64,000 bases of DNA from Pseudorasbora parva. Taxonomy: Eukaryota; Chordata; Actinopteri; Cypriniformes; Gobionidae. The stretch is from NCBI RefSeq assembly GCF_024679245.1, contig NC_090187.1, positions 22,607,495 to 22,671,494 on the forward strand. The letters are read 5' to 3'. The notes under the pieces were generated by a model that saw nothing but the letters and a program-made list of their open reading frames with translations, was not told where the DNA came from and ran no database searches. Position 1 is the first letter of the stretch; each line of letters begins with the position of its first letter. The position numbers were made by a program, and so were the translations under genes. Positions 34,821 through 47,348 of this stretch are shown piece by piece.

Positions 34821-35338
34821 AAGTTGCGGTGTAGCCTGTGTACTGTCATACATGTTTTCATAATGCAGAGTATTCACTCAGCGCGCCTGTCAGACAGTGT
34901 GGGGAGTGTGCTCACACTGTCTGACGAGTGTGTGTACTCGAATGCCGTGACAGCGTGCGATCACGCATACAATCAGTAGTAACAGTTCTCAGTTATATCC
35001 ATATATCCTACCTTTTCCTACCAGTATTGGGCTGTGCCCCGCCCTCCCCTGATTATTTTTCTGCCGACTTTTTACTTCTTTACACACAATTATCTGTACT
35101 TTCTACTCCTTACATTTTAAAAATAGTAACTTGTTTTTGACTTGTTTTCATTCCGGCTTTTCATCGTAAAAAAATAAAAAAATAAAAAAAAATAAAACAC
35201 TATCCAGATAAATAACGCATTCCAGATGGAGTGAATTTGATTGTGGTTGATTGTCCGACACCCTATTGGTTTGCACGCGATCCAGCCTGATCTGCCGGCG
35301 ATTAGATTTTTCCCTGCAACTCTGGAAACCTGTACATT
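34821..35338. other. Interval without recognised gene
   Basis: Nothing recognised; A-rich low complexity near 35167-35198. Confidence 0.35.
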
Positions 35339-35347
35339 CATTTCTAC

Positions 35348-35871
35348 TAGCCTGACAAGCCACACCCACATCAAGATGTTTGGTCTGGAAACTCACCATT
35401 GACAGGGCTCAATCCGAGGGGTGGGATAAACGGTTGTCTTTCAAACTCCCTCTGCACACGATAGGATAGCGCTACAACCAACCAGAGCAACGAAGGTGAA
35501 ACAGAGCTTGTTGATAGATTAAACATTCGCCGTATCCGGTCGGTAAAACTCCGAACACATCTTCCCTTTTTAAGAATGACTTCAGTGCCGTTCTTTGTTC
35601 TTTTCTCAGAGAAAAGCCCAACTCCAAGTCTTCCAGAGTCGTGGTCAAAGCTGATTCGAAAGACCGCCGTTCGCCAGTTTCTGTGTTTACTAGAAGCACG
35701 CAAACTCAACTCGGCCGTCGTCATTATGGCCCCACCCACCGACTCTATACACAATGTGATTGGCCCCCGAGTTAGGGGATTACAGCTCAGAAGGGTATTG
35801 AGAGTTGCTAGACGACACTCACGGGCAGATTAGATTTGCTGCCGCTAGGGTGCGTCTAGATTTCTAGGCTA
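35348..35871. mobile_element. MITE with TAGCCT termini and 9-bp TSD, copy 2
   Basis: The 524 bp element begins TAGCCTGACAAGCC and ends GATTTCTAGGCTA, flanked by an exact 9-bp direct repeat CATTTCTAC (35339-35347, 35872-35880). It is the reverse-complement relative of 11708-12121 with about 110 extra internal bases. Frames on both strands (35371-35833) are repeat-derived. Confidence 0.9.
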
Positions 35872-35880
35872 CATTTCTAC

Positions 35881-36583
35881 TGCTTCTGTTACACTTTTGC
35901 GGGAACCAATCACAGACTGGCTTATCAACCTGGTGTGCTATAGGCAGGTTTAACATGATGAGGGATAAAAAAATGATGGGTCTTTCCCCGATGATCACGT
36001 CTCTTGTGGTCAGATTGGTTGAAGGACTATCCAATTGCATACAGAGTCATTTGAATAATGCTCGTTTATCATGCCTCTTGTGCAGTAGAAAATACAGAGC
36101 AGACTCCACAGGCAAGTGTTCATTCTTAAATTGAGCTTGGTCTGCACTGCGCAAGTTTCAACCCAATAGGCGTTGAACAGAAGCATACGCTTATTGACGC
36201 CTACCCCCTTTTATACATTTGAGCAGTACATTTACTATAATCAATGAGACAGTTGCCACACATTTATGTTGTCCTATTCCAGTGACTATACAATCAACAA
36301 TATTAACTCACATCCATTTTGCTAATTCCAACACAAGGAAAGTATACTCTTCAATAAGTACCAACAAAACCATCATTCCCAGTAACAACTAGTCACCAAT
36401 CTTTTAACTTGATCTTTTGTTTCTCAATGTTATGATTGCAATGCATTTCCTTGCCATCATCATTTATGATTACATATAGTTTGGTTATATTGTCTTTATT
36501 GACTTATATTATCTTTTTAGTTTATCAGTAACAAAAAAATACAACTTAAATAAATTGCTCTACAGCTAATGCCATGTCCACAC
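35881..36583. other. Interval without recognised gene
   Basis: Nothing recognised. Confidence 0.35.
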
Positions 36584-36850
36584 TTAAGGACATTCTTCCG
36601 CCCTGTACTTAGACAGTATGACTGGTTTATACTTTGATTTTAATTGATAAATGAATGGGCATTGCTTGAGTTGGGCTCTCAGGTTATTCCAGAGCCTGAC
36701 ACCACAAACAGACACACTCATAGTTGTCCTTGTCGTTCTGAAAGCCGGTACTTTAAAATGGCCATAACCTCTCAAATTGTAACAGCCCTCTTTTTATGAA
36801 TAGTTTTTAAATATTTGCTGGTAGTAGGACCCAATATGCTTTATTACTTT
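36584..36850 (-). pseudogene. Non-LTR retrotransposon RT C-terminal tail
   Basis: The minus-strand peptide contains RGYGHFKVPAFRTT, a short basic linker, MSVSVCGVRLWNNL and a Lys-rich end. The pattern R-T ... G-x-x-L-W-N-x-L near the C-terminus is typical of LINE ORF2 proteins of the Jockey/CR1/Rex group. A frameshift and a stop occur just upstream (about 36776-36830), where LPANI and KLFIKRG can be read. Only the tail remains, as expected after 5' truncation. The exact clade is not assigned. Confidence 0.6.
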
Positions 36851-37363
36851 TTACACTAATTGTGCAGTATAAAAATCAATGAAGTCCATGAATTTAAGTA
36901 TGTTACTTTGTAAAAACTGTATATTTTTTATGTTCTTGGTATCCTACCTTATGAATAACTTGTTAATAAATATAACCATGACTCCTGTCCATCGTCATAT
37001 ACAAACTCAGAACATCTGCGACTAGCAACCCGACAGCTGCTGAAAGAGGTTTGAATCAACAATTAATCAGTTTTGACTGAGTTTAGTGCATCACATTCTA
37101 TTTTGGGAGGGTGTCACATAAGCTGACTTCATTTAATTAAAGTATCTTCCTATTGATGCAGCAATACAACACAAAATCACAGTTATCTGATTTCAAAGGA
37201 AGGGAAGTAATAAGTATATATATACTTTAATGATCTTTTAAAATGTTATTGCTAACACTTATGACAAACTTTTAATTGTGTTGACATAATGTCTCTATAT
37301 TTGTGACAATATCCAAAAATTGGATATTGTCAAAAAATCAGACACAGACTTAAACATTCAGCA
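36851..37363. other. AT-rich interval, may include LINE remnants
   Basis: No further coding similarity identified. Confidence 0.3.
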
Positions 37364-37373
37364 TGCAAAACAC

Positions 37374-38633
37374 TAGCCTGATGTGGTCATACTCAATTCT
37401 AGTCAGAATATGAGTCTGAAACTGCTCCATTGGGCTGTGATTATGGGGTGTGTTTCAACCGAACCAGGAAATACGTTAATTGGATAGACCTACAACCAAT
37501 CAGCTATTGTTTAGGGCTAGTAGTTTAGGGCTTAGGGCTTAGTTTAGGGCTTAGGGTTTAGGGCTAGTAGCTTGGCAACCCTGTCTGCACGTGCGCTGGA
37601 ATAAACAAACTTAAAAAAATAAAATAATTTAATGATACACAGAGTACTTACCCAAAGTGATTATCATTTTTGAGAGAAATTGTGAAGGTGAATGCATATA
37701 CAAACAAGCTCTCCATTTAGGATTCAAACAAATATAATCCAAGCCCCTTTGATGACGTGCATGATTACGTTACTGTTTATCATCTGTCCGTCATCGTCTA
37801 AAGCCCGCCCTCATGATCTCATTGGTCCGAACAGTTTCTGTTCGGAGATAACAGGTGTGTTCAACATCGGCTGCGGCTGAATGCATGCGATCGGCGAGAG
37901 TAGCCGCGTACAGGCGGGGAGGAGCTGCAAACGGAGACGTGAAGTCGGACACTTTCTGCTTCCTGTGGTGATGCTTGCACTGCGTTTGCAAACTTTATCA
38001 CAGCTGAAGTTGAATAAAGGCAATATTTCTCAAATACACAGATGTTTCAAATTACATTTTCATTTTAACACTTTATTAACTGCTTAATAAAGTGTCTAAT
38101 ACAAGATTAATGTTCAACATATAAACCTACACTATCAATGAAGTGTTGTCAATGGTTTTATCAGTTTTAGTTTGATAAAAATTACAATATAACATTGCGA
38201 CTACATGAAAAGAGGTTTTACTGTAATAAATAAATGATTTGTGAGCATTAGCGTAACAAGGTTTTAGAATAAACACGAAACACACATGATCGCTATCATG
38301 CGGTGAATCCGGCCAATCGTGGATCAGCTGTGTTGTCATCAGAGCTTGTGCAGCCTCCTGCAGTCCCCCTTGAGAATCTGCACCGACTGCATCAGCCGGC
38401 TACTCTCGCGGTACTTTGTTGACATACGTCACAGTCACGTGCCGTCAGCGCTGTCTCAAGTCGGACAAAATTTCTAACCTGCATGCACTGCTTCAAGTCT
38501 ACCGCCGATCAGTCTGCGCATCGCTAGGTGAAGTCGAACAATCCTAATTACTCCTCTATGGATTGAGACCAGACCGAACCGCCCAACCTAAAAAAATTGT
38601 GGGCGGGGCTAAGTTCGGTTGGCATCCAGGCTA
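37374..38633. mobile_element. MITE with TAGCCT termini and 9-bp TSD, copy 3
   Basis: The 1,260 bp element begins TAGCCTGATGTGG and ends GGCATCCAGGCTA. It is flanked by GCAAAACAC (37365-37373) and GTAAAACAC (38634-38642), 8 of 9 matching. Inner sequence 38070-38560 is shared with 41980-42250. It contains a short TTAGGGC-rich tract near 37507-37575. Confidence 0.82.
37507..37575. repeat. TTAGGGC-rich imperfect repeat
   Basis: About eight imperfect units of the type TTTAGGGC/TTAGGGCT in succession. It resembles the telomeric hexamer but is a heptamer variant and short. Confidence 0.7.
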
Positions 38634-38676
38634 GTAAAACACAACAATGGTAAAACATTTTTTTACACTTAATAAG

Positions 38677-40370
38677 CAGTGTTGCCACAGTTAGTTTGAA
38701 AAAGTAATCTAATTACTGATTACTGATTACTCCTTTAAAAAGTAACTTAGTTACTTTACAGATTACTTGATTTTAAAAGTAACTAAGTTAGATTACAAGT
38801 TACTTTATTAGTTACATTCAGCAGTTGCCGACAACACCCCTTCCGCCTCAACATAGAAATGACAACCGTTTTTGGCAACACACTTTATTGCATTTATGCC
38901 CAAGCCTGACGGCCCCGACTTTTTTACGCCCCTTTTTTTAGGCTTCTCCTTCGTTTTATATTTATTTTAATAATTAAAATGAACAATGAGATGTGCTGGT
39001 GGAAACAACATGAGACCATGACAGCTTGCGTCACTGTCAAGATATGGCTCGCGCAGGGTTAAAGAGTCCGTTTCTTCAGTGCAGCTGCTAGAGTTATGGC
39101 CTTTTTACAGCTGGTTCCTTCATTTGTTTTCTCTGACCAGGTAGGCCTATCTATCTGATTGCGAAATGACCAGGAGTAGGCCTAAATGCCTTCCGAGAGT
39201 CTTTCGAGACGTATTTAATTCCGATCACTCAAACAAACCAATTCAGAAGGTGCATGAAAGCATTTCAAACTAAACCGGACAAATGTAAATGTATCTGGTT
39301 GTTTAAACCACATGTGTAAATTTTACTCATGGCAAATAATTAAAAAATAAATGTGTGAGAGCGTGTTATGTTGTAGTCAGATAGATATGATGGTGCTATA
39401 CTGCAACATCGCTGCAAATGAGTAAAGCAAGCCAACGCAAATGGCCGTAAATGAAACTTTAAAATAAGTCACACAAAACACAATAATCTTCAATATAAAT
39501 TAATGAGACTAATGATCTTACCAGTGCTTAGGTCGCTCTCTCTCAAATTGCGATCTTTGAATTTGAAATGGGCTGCTGAATAAAATGCTGGAATATTTTG
39601 CTTTGATGTGAACTCCGTTAAATGAGCATATACTGTGGGAATTGAAGATCGGATTTATATTAATTTTGCTGAAGTATAAGGTAGGCTATAAGACAACCTG
39701 CATGTACTTTTTTATTTATTTTTATTTAGATTGTGTAGCCCGTTTCGTTTTTTTTGAGCGCCGTTGCCAGCAGTAATCTATCAGCCTGCCTCAGCTCGTC
39801 AAAAATGCCTTTGTGGTGGTATAATAACTAGCCTACTTTGTTTTTAATGTCAAAGTAGTTATATTTCGTTTAGTTTCTTTATTAAGTTCATTTAGAAAAA
39901 TGTTTAGAGCAATTTTTTGTTTGTTAAATTAAAGTTTTAATTTTTTTATGTGACGACCCAGTGAGTTAACCGCATGTTTAATAGCCTAGTCTCTCAATCC
40001 AACTTGAATTGTCTTGCCTATATAAACTTTAATTTAACAAACAAAAAATTGCTCTGAACATTTTTTCTAAATTAGGTTAATAAAGAAACGAAACGAAAAA
40101 TAACTACTTTGACATTAAAAACAAAACTGAACTATTTTAATGGCTGCAACAATGTAAAATAAATAAATAAATAAATAAAAAAACACGGGCTCCAGCCGGA
40201 CTCGGGCTGAGAATTTTGATAAGCTGTCGGTTTTTACTAAGGAAAATTACTAAAATAGTAATTCACAGTGACTTGGATAAGTAACTTAAATCTGATTACT
40301 GGTTTGGAAATAGTAACGCGTTAGATTACTCGTTACTGGAAAAAAGTAGTCAGATTAGAGTAACGCGTTA
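38677..40370. mobile_element. hAT-like element with GTAACT-rich arms, right end truncated
   Basis: The left end CAGTGTTGCCACAGTTAG is followed by many AGTAACT/AGTTACT palindromes (38700-38815). The right arm (40250-40368) carries inverted counterparts (TAACGCGTTAGATTACTCG) but lacks the terminal CAACACTG. An inner hairpin, 39833-39945 against 40018-40135, shares GAGCAATTTTTTGTTTGTTA and its complement. No transposase frame is present. Confidence 0.6.
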
Positions 40371-40599
40371 CTATGTATACTATGTATAATAAGAGCTTTA
40401 CAAGTTAATTTGCTGTCATTATTGGGATTATACTGACAAAAGACAATTTGGTGTCTTTGGTAAAATGGACTGGTCTTTGGACTGTCTTAGGACTGGTAAA
40501 ATGGTAAAATAAAGCCAAAGATGATAAAACAGAATTACGATTGCCCTGTGATTAATTTATTCGTTCTGCAATGCATTCTGGGAGTATACTTCCTCAGCT

Positions 40600-41111
40600 T
40601 ACAGATAGAATTATGTTGACACAAATTGAATGGTTTAAGTAAGAACAACTTGATGCAATTAAGCTTACTTAATTGAGTGTTAAGTGCATTCATGCTAGGT
40701 GAACTACTAAAAATAGGTTCACTGTACTTGAAAAAAATGTGGAAACCGATTAATAAATAAGTATAAGAAAAAGGTATGATGTTATATGTATGTATATGTG
40801 TTCATCCATTACAAATGAAAATAAAACCGTGAAAAAAGTAATAAATAATATTACATTAATAATATTAATATTACAGTTGTTGCTTTTTGTTCTGTTTACT
40901 TGATAATTTTAGTTTGCTTTTTAGAATCAGTTTCCTAATATTTTCCTAGTAATGTGAGCACTAATAAGTTAACACAACTAATAATTTTGAGTTAAGTATA
41001 CTTCATTAACAAGTTGCCAACAAAAAAAAAAAAATGATACGCTACTTTACTTGAAAATTGTAAGAAAATTTTCACTTAAAAAGTTAAGTCAACTTATTAC
41101 ATTTTACAGTG
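40600..41111. repeat. AT-rich inverted-repeat element
   Basis: The right end (TAAGTCAACTTATTACATTT, then TACAGTG) resembles a common MITE end, with AGTTAAGTATACTTCATT inside. The left part near 40620-40720 carries related AACTTGATG/CTTAATTGAG sequence in the opposite sense. Confidence 0.4.
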
Positions 41112-41209
41112 AGACATCTGTAGTTTTGTCAGAGCATAGTGCAACACAAAGCTAAGTGCACTGCTGTTTTTGTTGGCAAATTTTTGTACAGCGAAGGTTC
41201 TAGGTGACT

Positions 41210-41945
41210 TTCCCCAAGAGGTAGTTAACACCATCACTTCGACATGAGCACCATCTATGAGACAGGCTTATGCCTTGAAGTGGAACCTGTTCGTCGAGTG
41301 GTGTTCTACTCGCCGAGAAGACCCCTGCAGATGTTCGATCACGTCTGTGCTTTCCTTCCGGCAACGGGTTGGAGTTTAGGCTGTCGCCCTACACCCTTAA
41401 AGTCAATTTTGCTGCAATTTCTAACGATCACGATTACATAGAAGGTGAGTCGGTTGGGAAGCATGACATGGTCGTCGGGTTCCTCAGGGGGGCGAGACCG
41501 ATAATTCCTCGTCGATCTCCCTCTATACCCTCTTGGGATCTTGCTCTGGTGCTCCGAGCACTTCAGAATGCCTCCTTTGAGTCTTTGCAGAGCTAAAGAT
41601 TCTGTCTATGAAGACTTTGCTGTTGGCTTCACTGGCCTCCATCAGGAACTGCAGGCATTTTCGTTCAACAATCCTGCCGAGAGTTCGGGTCAGGTGACAC
41701 CCACGTGGTAATTTGACTTCGGCCTGACTATGTGCCCAAGGTTCCTATCTCTCCCTTCAGAGACCAGGTAGTGAGCCTGCAAGCGCTGCCCCTGAAGAAG
41801 GCAGAACCAACCCTAGCTTTGCTTTGTCCTGTCCATGCTCTATGAAACTATGTGGGTAGAAAGCAAAGCTTCAGGACGTCAGATCTGTCTTTGTCTGTCT
41901 CGGAGGCCAGCAGGAGGGAAAGGCAGATGTTTCAGAGACATTAAT
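41210..41945 (+). pseudogene. DIRS tyrosine recombinase fragment, decayed
   Basis: Plus-strand segments in shifting frames resemble the DIRS recombinase: RQAYALKWNLF near 41255, VGKHDMVVGFLRGARPI (41454), PSWDLALVLRAL (41535) and LKILSMKTLLLASLASI near 41598, followed by degenerate sequence corresponding to the catalytic region (CPVHAL near 41828). Stops and frameshifts are frequent. No gag or RT sequence accompanies it. Confidence 0.7.
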
Positions 41946-41979
41946 TTATGTACTGCCTAACACAGTGTCTGTTTGTACA

Positions 41980-44180
41980 GTAATAAAGTTATTAACATAT
42001 AAGCCTAACCTATCAATGAAGTGGGGTCTACGTTTTTATCAGTTTTATTTTGATGACAATATAACATTGCGACTACATGAAAAGAGATTTTACCGTTATA
42101 AAAAACGAATTTATGAGCATTAGTGGCTGCTCTCGAATCACTCTCGCAACGCTGCCTCAAGTCGGACAAAATTATTAACCGGCATGTACTGCTTCAAGTC
42201 AGCCACTGATCAGTCTGCGCGGTGCTGCATGAAGTCGAACAAGCCTACACTTATAATTGCCACACAATGTCCTGTACTGTCTGAACTTGTTCTCGTTAGT
42301 CCCTGATTAGTTTACCTTCCTCTTTAGCTCCCTCATCAGTCTGTGTACTAAGGACACAGACTGGGCGTGTTTACGTGCACATTCTTAAAAGGATCCCCTG
42401 GTGTTGAGACTTGTATGGCTTAATATAACATAAATGATGTCTCTTACTGAATTATGTAGTAGAAAACCCATGAAAGATCTACGTTATTTAAAAAAATCGA
42501 TTTTATATTTGGACCATGGGCGGCGCCATTTTGTTTGTGTTCTAGGTTGATGACGTAGATTGGTTGAACTCCTCAATCAGCTGGCATTACCCGTAGCTAT
42601 TCTTACCACAACGCAACTCGAAAATTGTTTCAGAGTTAAACAAAACCAATGAATTGCTTTGTAATTGTACTTAAAACACACTCAAACATACATGTGCAAA
42701 CAAACTCACCTACACAAGTCACAAACAGATCGGCGGGCGCGCACACACACCTGACAGACTGCGCTGTCTCAATCGAGATGTTGGGCTGCTCAGTCTCCAC
42801 GACAGGGGCTGAATCCGAAATCGACCCCCTATACCTTGAAATAGGGCATTATTTGAAGGGACGGCCATTTGTAGTGTTGTCCGACACCATAGGGACATGT
42901 TCGAGTGCAGTCATTCAGTCTCACGTTCACCGCAATAACGAGTGTACAGCCGATTTACAAACAACAGCTGTCCGACTTCACGCACTCGATCGTCTTCATT
43001 CACTCCTTCAAGTTGTATTAATGAACAAAAGTAGTGAAAGTAATTTGTGTCTTAAAAGTGAAAGTTTAAAGATTGAGGTTAATTCACTGAGCGCTCAAAC
43101 TTTAATGCACAAACCAATCCCATGCATCATCACCAAAACATCCTGCCTCTCTTCCTCAAGTTAACTTATCCCATCATCCTACCTAGATATTTCCCTCTGC
43201 ATGTTACATTAGGCATTACAGTTAATCTACTGCATATCAACAGTCTATCTATGATATCAACACAGGGAATAGTGATGTATGCGCGCACGCAGTGCGTGTG
43301 TGTTCGCGCCGATCTGTTCGCGCCTCATATGTGTGTGTGTGTGTTCGCGCCGATCTGTTGGGGTGTGTGTGAGTCTGTGTGAGCGAGAGAGTTTGTGTCC
43401 ACATGTATGTTTGGGTGCGTGAAGTCGGACAGCTGTTGTAAATCGGCTGTACACTGCGGTGCAACGTGAGACTGAATGACTGCACTCGAACATGTCCACT
43501 ATGATGTCGGACAACACTACAAATGGTCGTCCCTTCAAATAATGCCCTATTTCAGGGTATAGGGGGTCGATTTCGGATTCAGCCCCTGTCATGGAGACTG
43601 AGCAGCCCAACATCTCGATTGAGACAGAGCAGTCTGTCAGGTGTGTGTGCCCGGCCGCCGATCTGTTTGTGTAGGTGAGTTTGTTTGCACATGAGAGAAG
43701 ATTTAACGCATCGATCCAGACAGAGCAAGCTAGCGTTTTGCATGAAATAAGGACATACAGTATATCACAAACGCAGACTCTTTTAAGATGTGTTCTCATC
43801 TCATGCAAGCAGCAGAAGTAGAAGAGGTTCAGTCAAAACGCTGCATCTGTAACTGCATGAGGGATAATTTGAGCCGTAAATCTTCCTCTGACATGGTACA
43901 CACTCTATTCAACATCACAACTGACGTAACATTTGAAATATACTACTCTGAGTCAGATACGGACATTATTATTTTTGACCTCACACAAGGAAATAACCAG
44001 ATTTATTAATAAAGTCATGTAAACACAGTTTACTTGCGTTATCAGCTTACTGGTGTGCATGTAAAAGTGCTCACTGATGACTTGAAGCAGTGCATCCCAG
44101 TTAATACTTTTGTCCGACTTGAGGCAGCGCCGTGAGAGTGATTTGAGAGCAGCCACTAATGCTCATAAATTCATTTAGAA
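41980..44180. mobile_element. Large hairpin (foldback) element
   Basis: Outer arms (42100-42190 and 44085-44180) are inverted: GAATTTATGAGCATTAGTGG at the left, and the complement AGCCACTAATGCTCATAAAT at the right. Inner arms 42700-42986 and 43416-43680 are inverted copies of about 270 bp (CGAACATGTCCACTATG side against CATAGGGACATGTTCG). The loop (42990-43415) contains GT-rich sequence. The frames at 42649-43164 (+) and 43257-43808 (-) are the same arm read twice. The left flank shares sequence with 38070-38560. Confidence 0.78.
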
Positions 44181-44544
44181 TCCTATTTTTTTTTAAACCA
44201 GGTCCCAGAGTAGATACATCTGAAAACAACAATCTTGCGGTTTCGTGTGTATAGCCAATCCATATATTTAGTGAAACGGTGATATCATCTGTCAAATATC
44301 AAATGTAATTATTGTTATTTTATCGTGATATTTTGCCTCACTTCCTAACATTGCTTTACTACTTCTAGCCATAACTCTTCTTCTCAATTTTTAGCGTATT
44401 TCCAGGGAAGAATTACAGCGCCACATACTGACCTGGCATACATACTACATCATTTTGAGTCATTTTCATTGCTCTTGTGTGCACGCAGATATTTCTTGAT
44501 ACGAGGGGAAAAAAAGATCATATAGGGAAAGCGTCTCGGATATG
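44181..44544. other. Interval without recognised gene
   Basis: Nothing recognised; may contain a transposon end near 44400-44520. Confidence 0.3.
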
Positions 44545-45187
44545 TATGTAACCCTCATTCCGTGAAGGAGGGAAAGGAAATGTACGTCGGAACTGACCGA
44601 TGAATTGGGATCTGATCTCAGAGACCAATCTACTTAGAGTATATAAAAATGAGCCCGTCACTGCTGTTTCTGCGAGACCCACTCACTGTGACTACTGAAC
44701 ACTGGGAAAGCATGCCCGTCTCAGGAGATGGTATGCTGCGAAGCCACGTCCTTCAGGAAAGGTTTGGTGGCAAAATACACATAAGGACTAACCTGGCAGG
44801 CTAGTGCAACATATGGCAGTCTCTGGGGTGGTTCCAACCTAATTGTAGGAGGGAAAGAACATGCCCAGAGATGACAGAGCAGGCTCTGTCAAGGGGAAGA
44901 CACGGGACTAGCCGAGTAGGGTAGCGGGTACTGTGGAAGAATACACATATGGGGTTGCTGTGAGGGAACCGCTACATATGGAACCCAGCCTACATCCACG
45001 TTCCACAAGCATACGGGTGCAGGCCTAGCGTCAGACAATCCACAACGTCTGACACTGTGGGAATGATGGAGGAGCTCGACAGGGTTAGCCGTTTCCAGGG
45101 AACACACTGGAGACAATAGACGCACGTATCTGGCCCAGAGTTCGGGAATGGCGTTGCAAGCCGACACCTTAGAACGGGCACTTAGCA

Positions 45188-45960
45188 CTACTGGCAATTA
45201 GGGGCGAGAATGCGGGAAGATACCGGCTCTACACGGAGGCTATAGAATCTAGCGAAAGTGTTAGGTGTCGCCCAGCCCGCAGCTTTATATGTCTGTCAGC
45301 GAGGCGCCTTGAGCCAGCACCCAGGAGGAAGCTACTTTCCTTTTTGAGTGTGCTCACAACCCGAATAGGCAAGGCACATCTTGGGACTGGCAAGCCAAGA
45401 CAATAGCATCCACTATCCAGTGCGCTAACCTCTGCTTGGAGACAGCCTTTCCCTTCTGCTGGCCTCTGTAACAGACGAAGAGTTGCTCTGAGGTCCGAAA
45501 GCTTCGAGTCCGGTCAATGTAAGCGCGAAGAGCGTGGACTGGACACAACAAAGCTAGGGCTGGGTCTGCCTCCTCCTAAGGCAGCGCTTACAGGCTCACT
45601 ACCTGATCCTGGAAGGGAGTGGTAGGAACCTTGCACACGTATCCGGGCTGGTGTCTCAGGACAACGTGAGAGTTACCAGGCCCAAATTCTTGGCATGATT
45701 TGTTGACCAAAAGTTCATGCAGGTCCCCTACCCTCTTAATGGAGGCCAATGCGGCTAGGAGCACTGTCTTAATTGACAGAATTTTTAGCTCAATTGACTC
45801 CAAAGGCTCGAAGGGAGGGCTCTAAAGTGCCATGAGCACTAGAGCTAAGTCCCAGAGGGTAACGAGTTTGGGCAATGAGGATTTAGTCTTCTCGCACCTC
45901 TGAGGAACCTGACGACTAGGTCGTGCTTTCCCACGGACTTTATGTGAAGTGTTCTAGTGC
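45188..45960 (-). pseudogene. DIRS tyrosine recombinase remnant with catalytic Tyr
   Basis: Segments in order: VGKHDLVVRFLRGARRL, KILSIKTVLLAALASIKRVG (the catalytic Arg lies in KRVGDLH), CPVHALRAYIDRTRSFR, LFVCYRGQQKGKAVSKQRL and VASSWVLAQGASL, then after a one-base shift YKAAGWATPNTFARFYSL. The Tyr codon at 45242-45244 is the likely nucleophile. The His-x-x-Arg box expected before VASSW is degenerate. Recombinases of this group join the circular DIRS DNA to the genome without target duplication. Several frameshifts make this copy inactive. Confidence 0.75.
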
Positions 45961-46146
45961 AGAACACTTGTTCTAGGGGCACCCCGGCCCGGAGAAACAT
46001 AGTGTCGGTCCACAGGCAGAAAGTTTGGCGGCAGTACGGAGTCACTGGGACCCAGTACTGACCTCTCTGCCACGCCCACCTTGGGACTCGGCCATGGAGC
46101 CAGTGTTGAAGCGGTCTCATTTGAAGATATCCGAGGGCCGTTACCG

Positions 46147-46344
46147 CTAGATCGCGTCCTCCGCCAGTAGGACCTCGATCTCTGACCGCAAGACTTGAGC
46201 ATCACTGCTTCGCACAGAGGTAAAGAGGATGCCCTTGTACTTGGGCGGCCGGCGGGCGAACTGAATCGCATAGCCGAGTCTGATGGTACGGATGAGCCAA
46301 CAATACGGCTTGGGAAGCTGTAACCAGGCTCCTAGGGACAGCAC
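46147..46344 (-). pseudogene. DIRS RT N-terminal remnant
   Basis: The peptide RTIRLGYAIQFARRPPKYKG, then LRSEIEVLLAEDAI, aligns with residues 106-156 of the intact RT ORF (EKGYAIQFRSRPPPFCG, then QEVETLLQKGAIE). The catalytic palm does not follow; a MRPLQHWL junction piece (residue 391 region) comes next near 46115. Confidence 0.72.
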
Positions 46345-46399
46345 AAGCGGGAACTGCCAACCTGGCCCTCTTGGGGCTCAGAGAGAGAGGAAACTTTTT

Positions 46400-47348
46400 G
46401 TGAAAAAGTGGCTACCGCCAGACTCCGGAGAGCAGGATATTCTTGATAGCCTTTTGCTGGGCAAAGCCCTCGAATGGCTTCACCAAAGAGGCTGACCTGA
46501 CAGATCGAGGCGTTAAGGAATCACACCTTGTCCGCATGTCGCATATCTGTCAGGTTCAGCCACAGGTTGCGTTGCTTGACCCCCAGCATGGCCATCGCCC
46601 GACCCAGGGAGCGTGCAGTGACTTTCGTCACTCTCAGGGCAAGGTCCATCGCCGCACGCATTCCTGCATAACGCCCTGGTCGGAACTACCCTTGTGCAGT
46701 TCCATGAGTACTTTGGCCTTGTAGGCCTGCAGGAGCACCATGGCATGCAATGCTGATGCGGCTTTTCCACAGGCTGTGTAAGCCTTGCCCGTTATACTGG
46801 ACGAGAACTTACATGCCTGGAAGGGGAGACGCAGGGAACCCTGCCAGTCTGCGGTGGTTTTGGGACACAGGTGCATCGCCACCGACCGCTCGACTGGGGG
46901 AATTCCCGCACCACCATCGAGGGTAGTGAGGATGGAGGAGTCCATCGATTGCAGGTCCATCGATTCCACGTGGGAGGTCAGCACGCCCTTCTGGAAGCTC
47001 CACCGGCACAGTGGAGGAGGGAGGGGCCCAAGGAGCCATCTGACCCGTAGGGTTTGCCCTGATCGTTACGCTCAGGTCCCCACCCAGGTCATCAGCCAAA
47101 GTAGCAGCCCTCTGCTTTGAAGCGGGAGGGCCGCTAGATCAGGGGATGCGCAGGGGTGCTCCACCTGCTTTGAGATATTGGAGTCTGGACCTAAGCACTG
47201 CGATGTTCATTTTCCCGCAGTGGGAACATGACTCATTCACGAACGCTGCCTCAGCATGCTGAACGCCCAAACACATGAGACAACGAACGTGACCGTCAAG
47301 CGGGGACAAGAATCGACCACACCCAGAGACACACGGTTTGAATGACAT
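46400..47348 (-). pseudogene. DIRS gag remnant
   Basis: The N-terminus shows CVSGCGRFLSPLDGH, RCLMCLGVQHAEAAF and SCSHCGK, the same Cys/His arrangement as in the 3890-5374 gag. Later segments (AYTACGKAASALHAMVLLQA, ECVRRWTLP) match the corresponding part of the intact gag in other frames. Frameshifts break it at least at 47130 and 46640. Confidence 0.75.

Noticed and set aside
42649..43808. Two open frames of 171 and 183 codons on opposite strands with shared peptides (EIDPLY, KGRPFVVLSD)
   Set aside because: They are the two arms of one hairpin read from each side, and have no domain-like features; repeat-derived.
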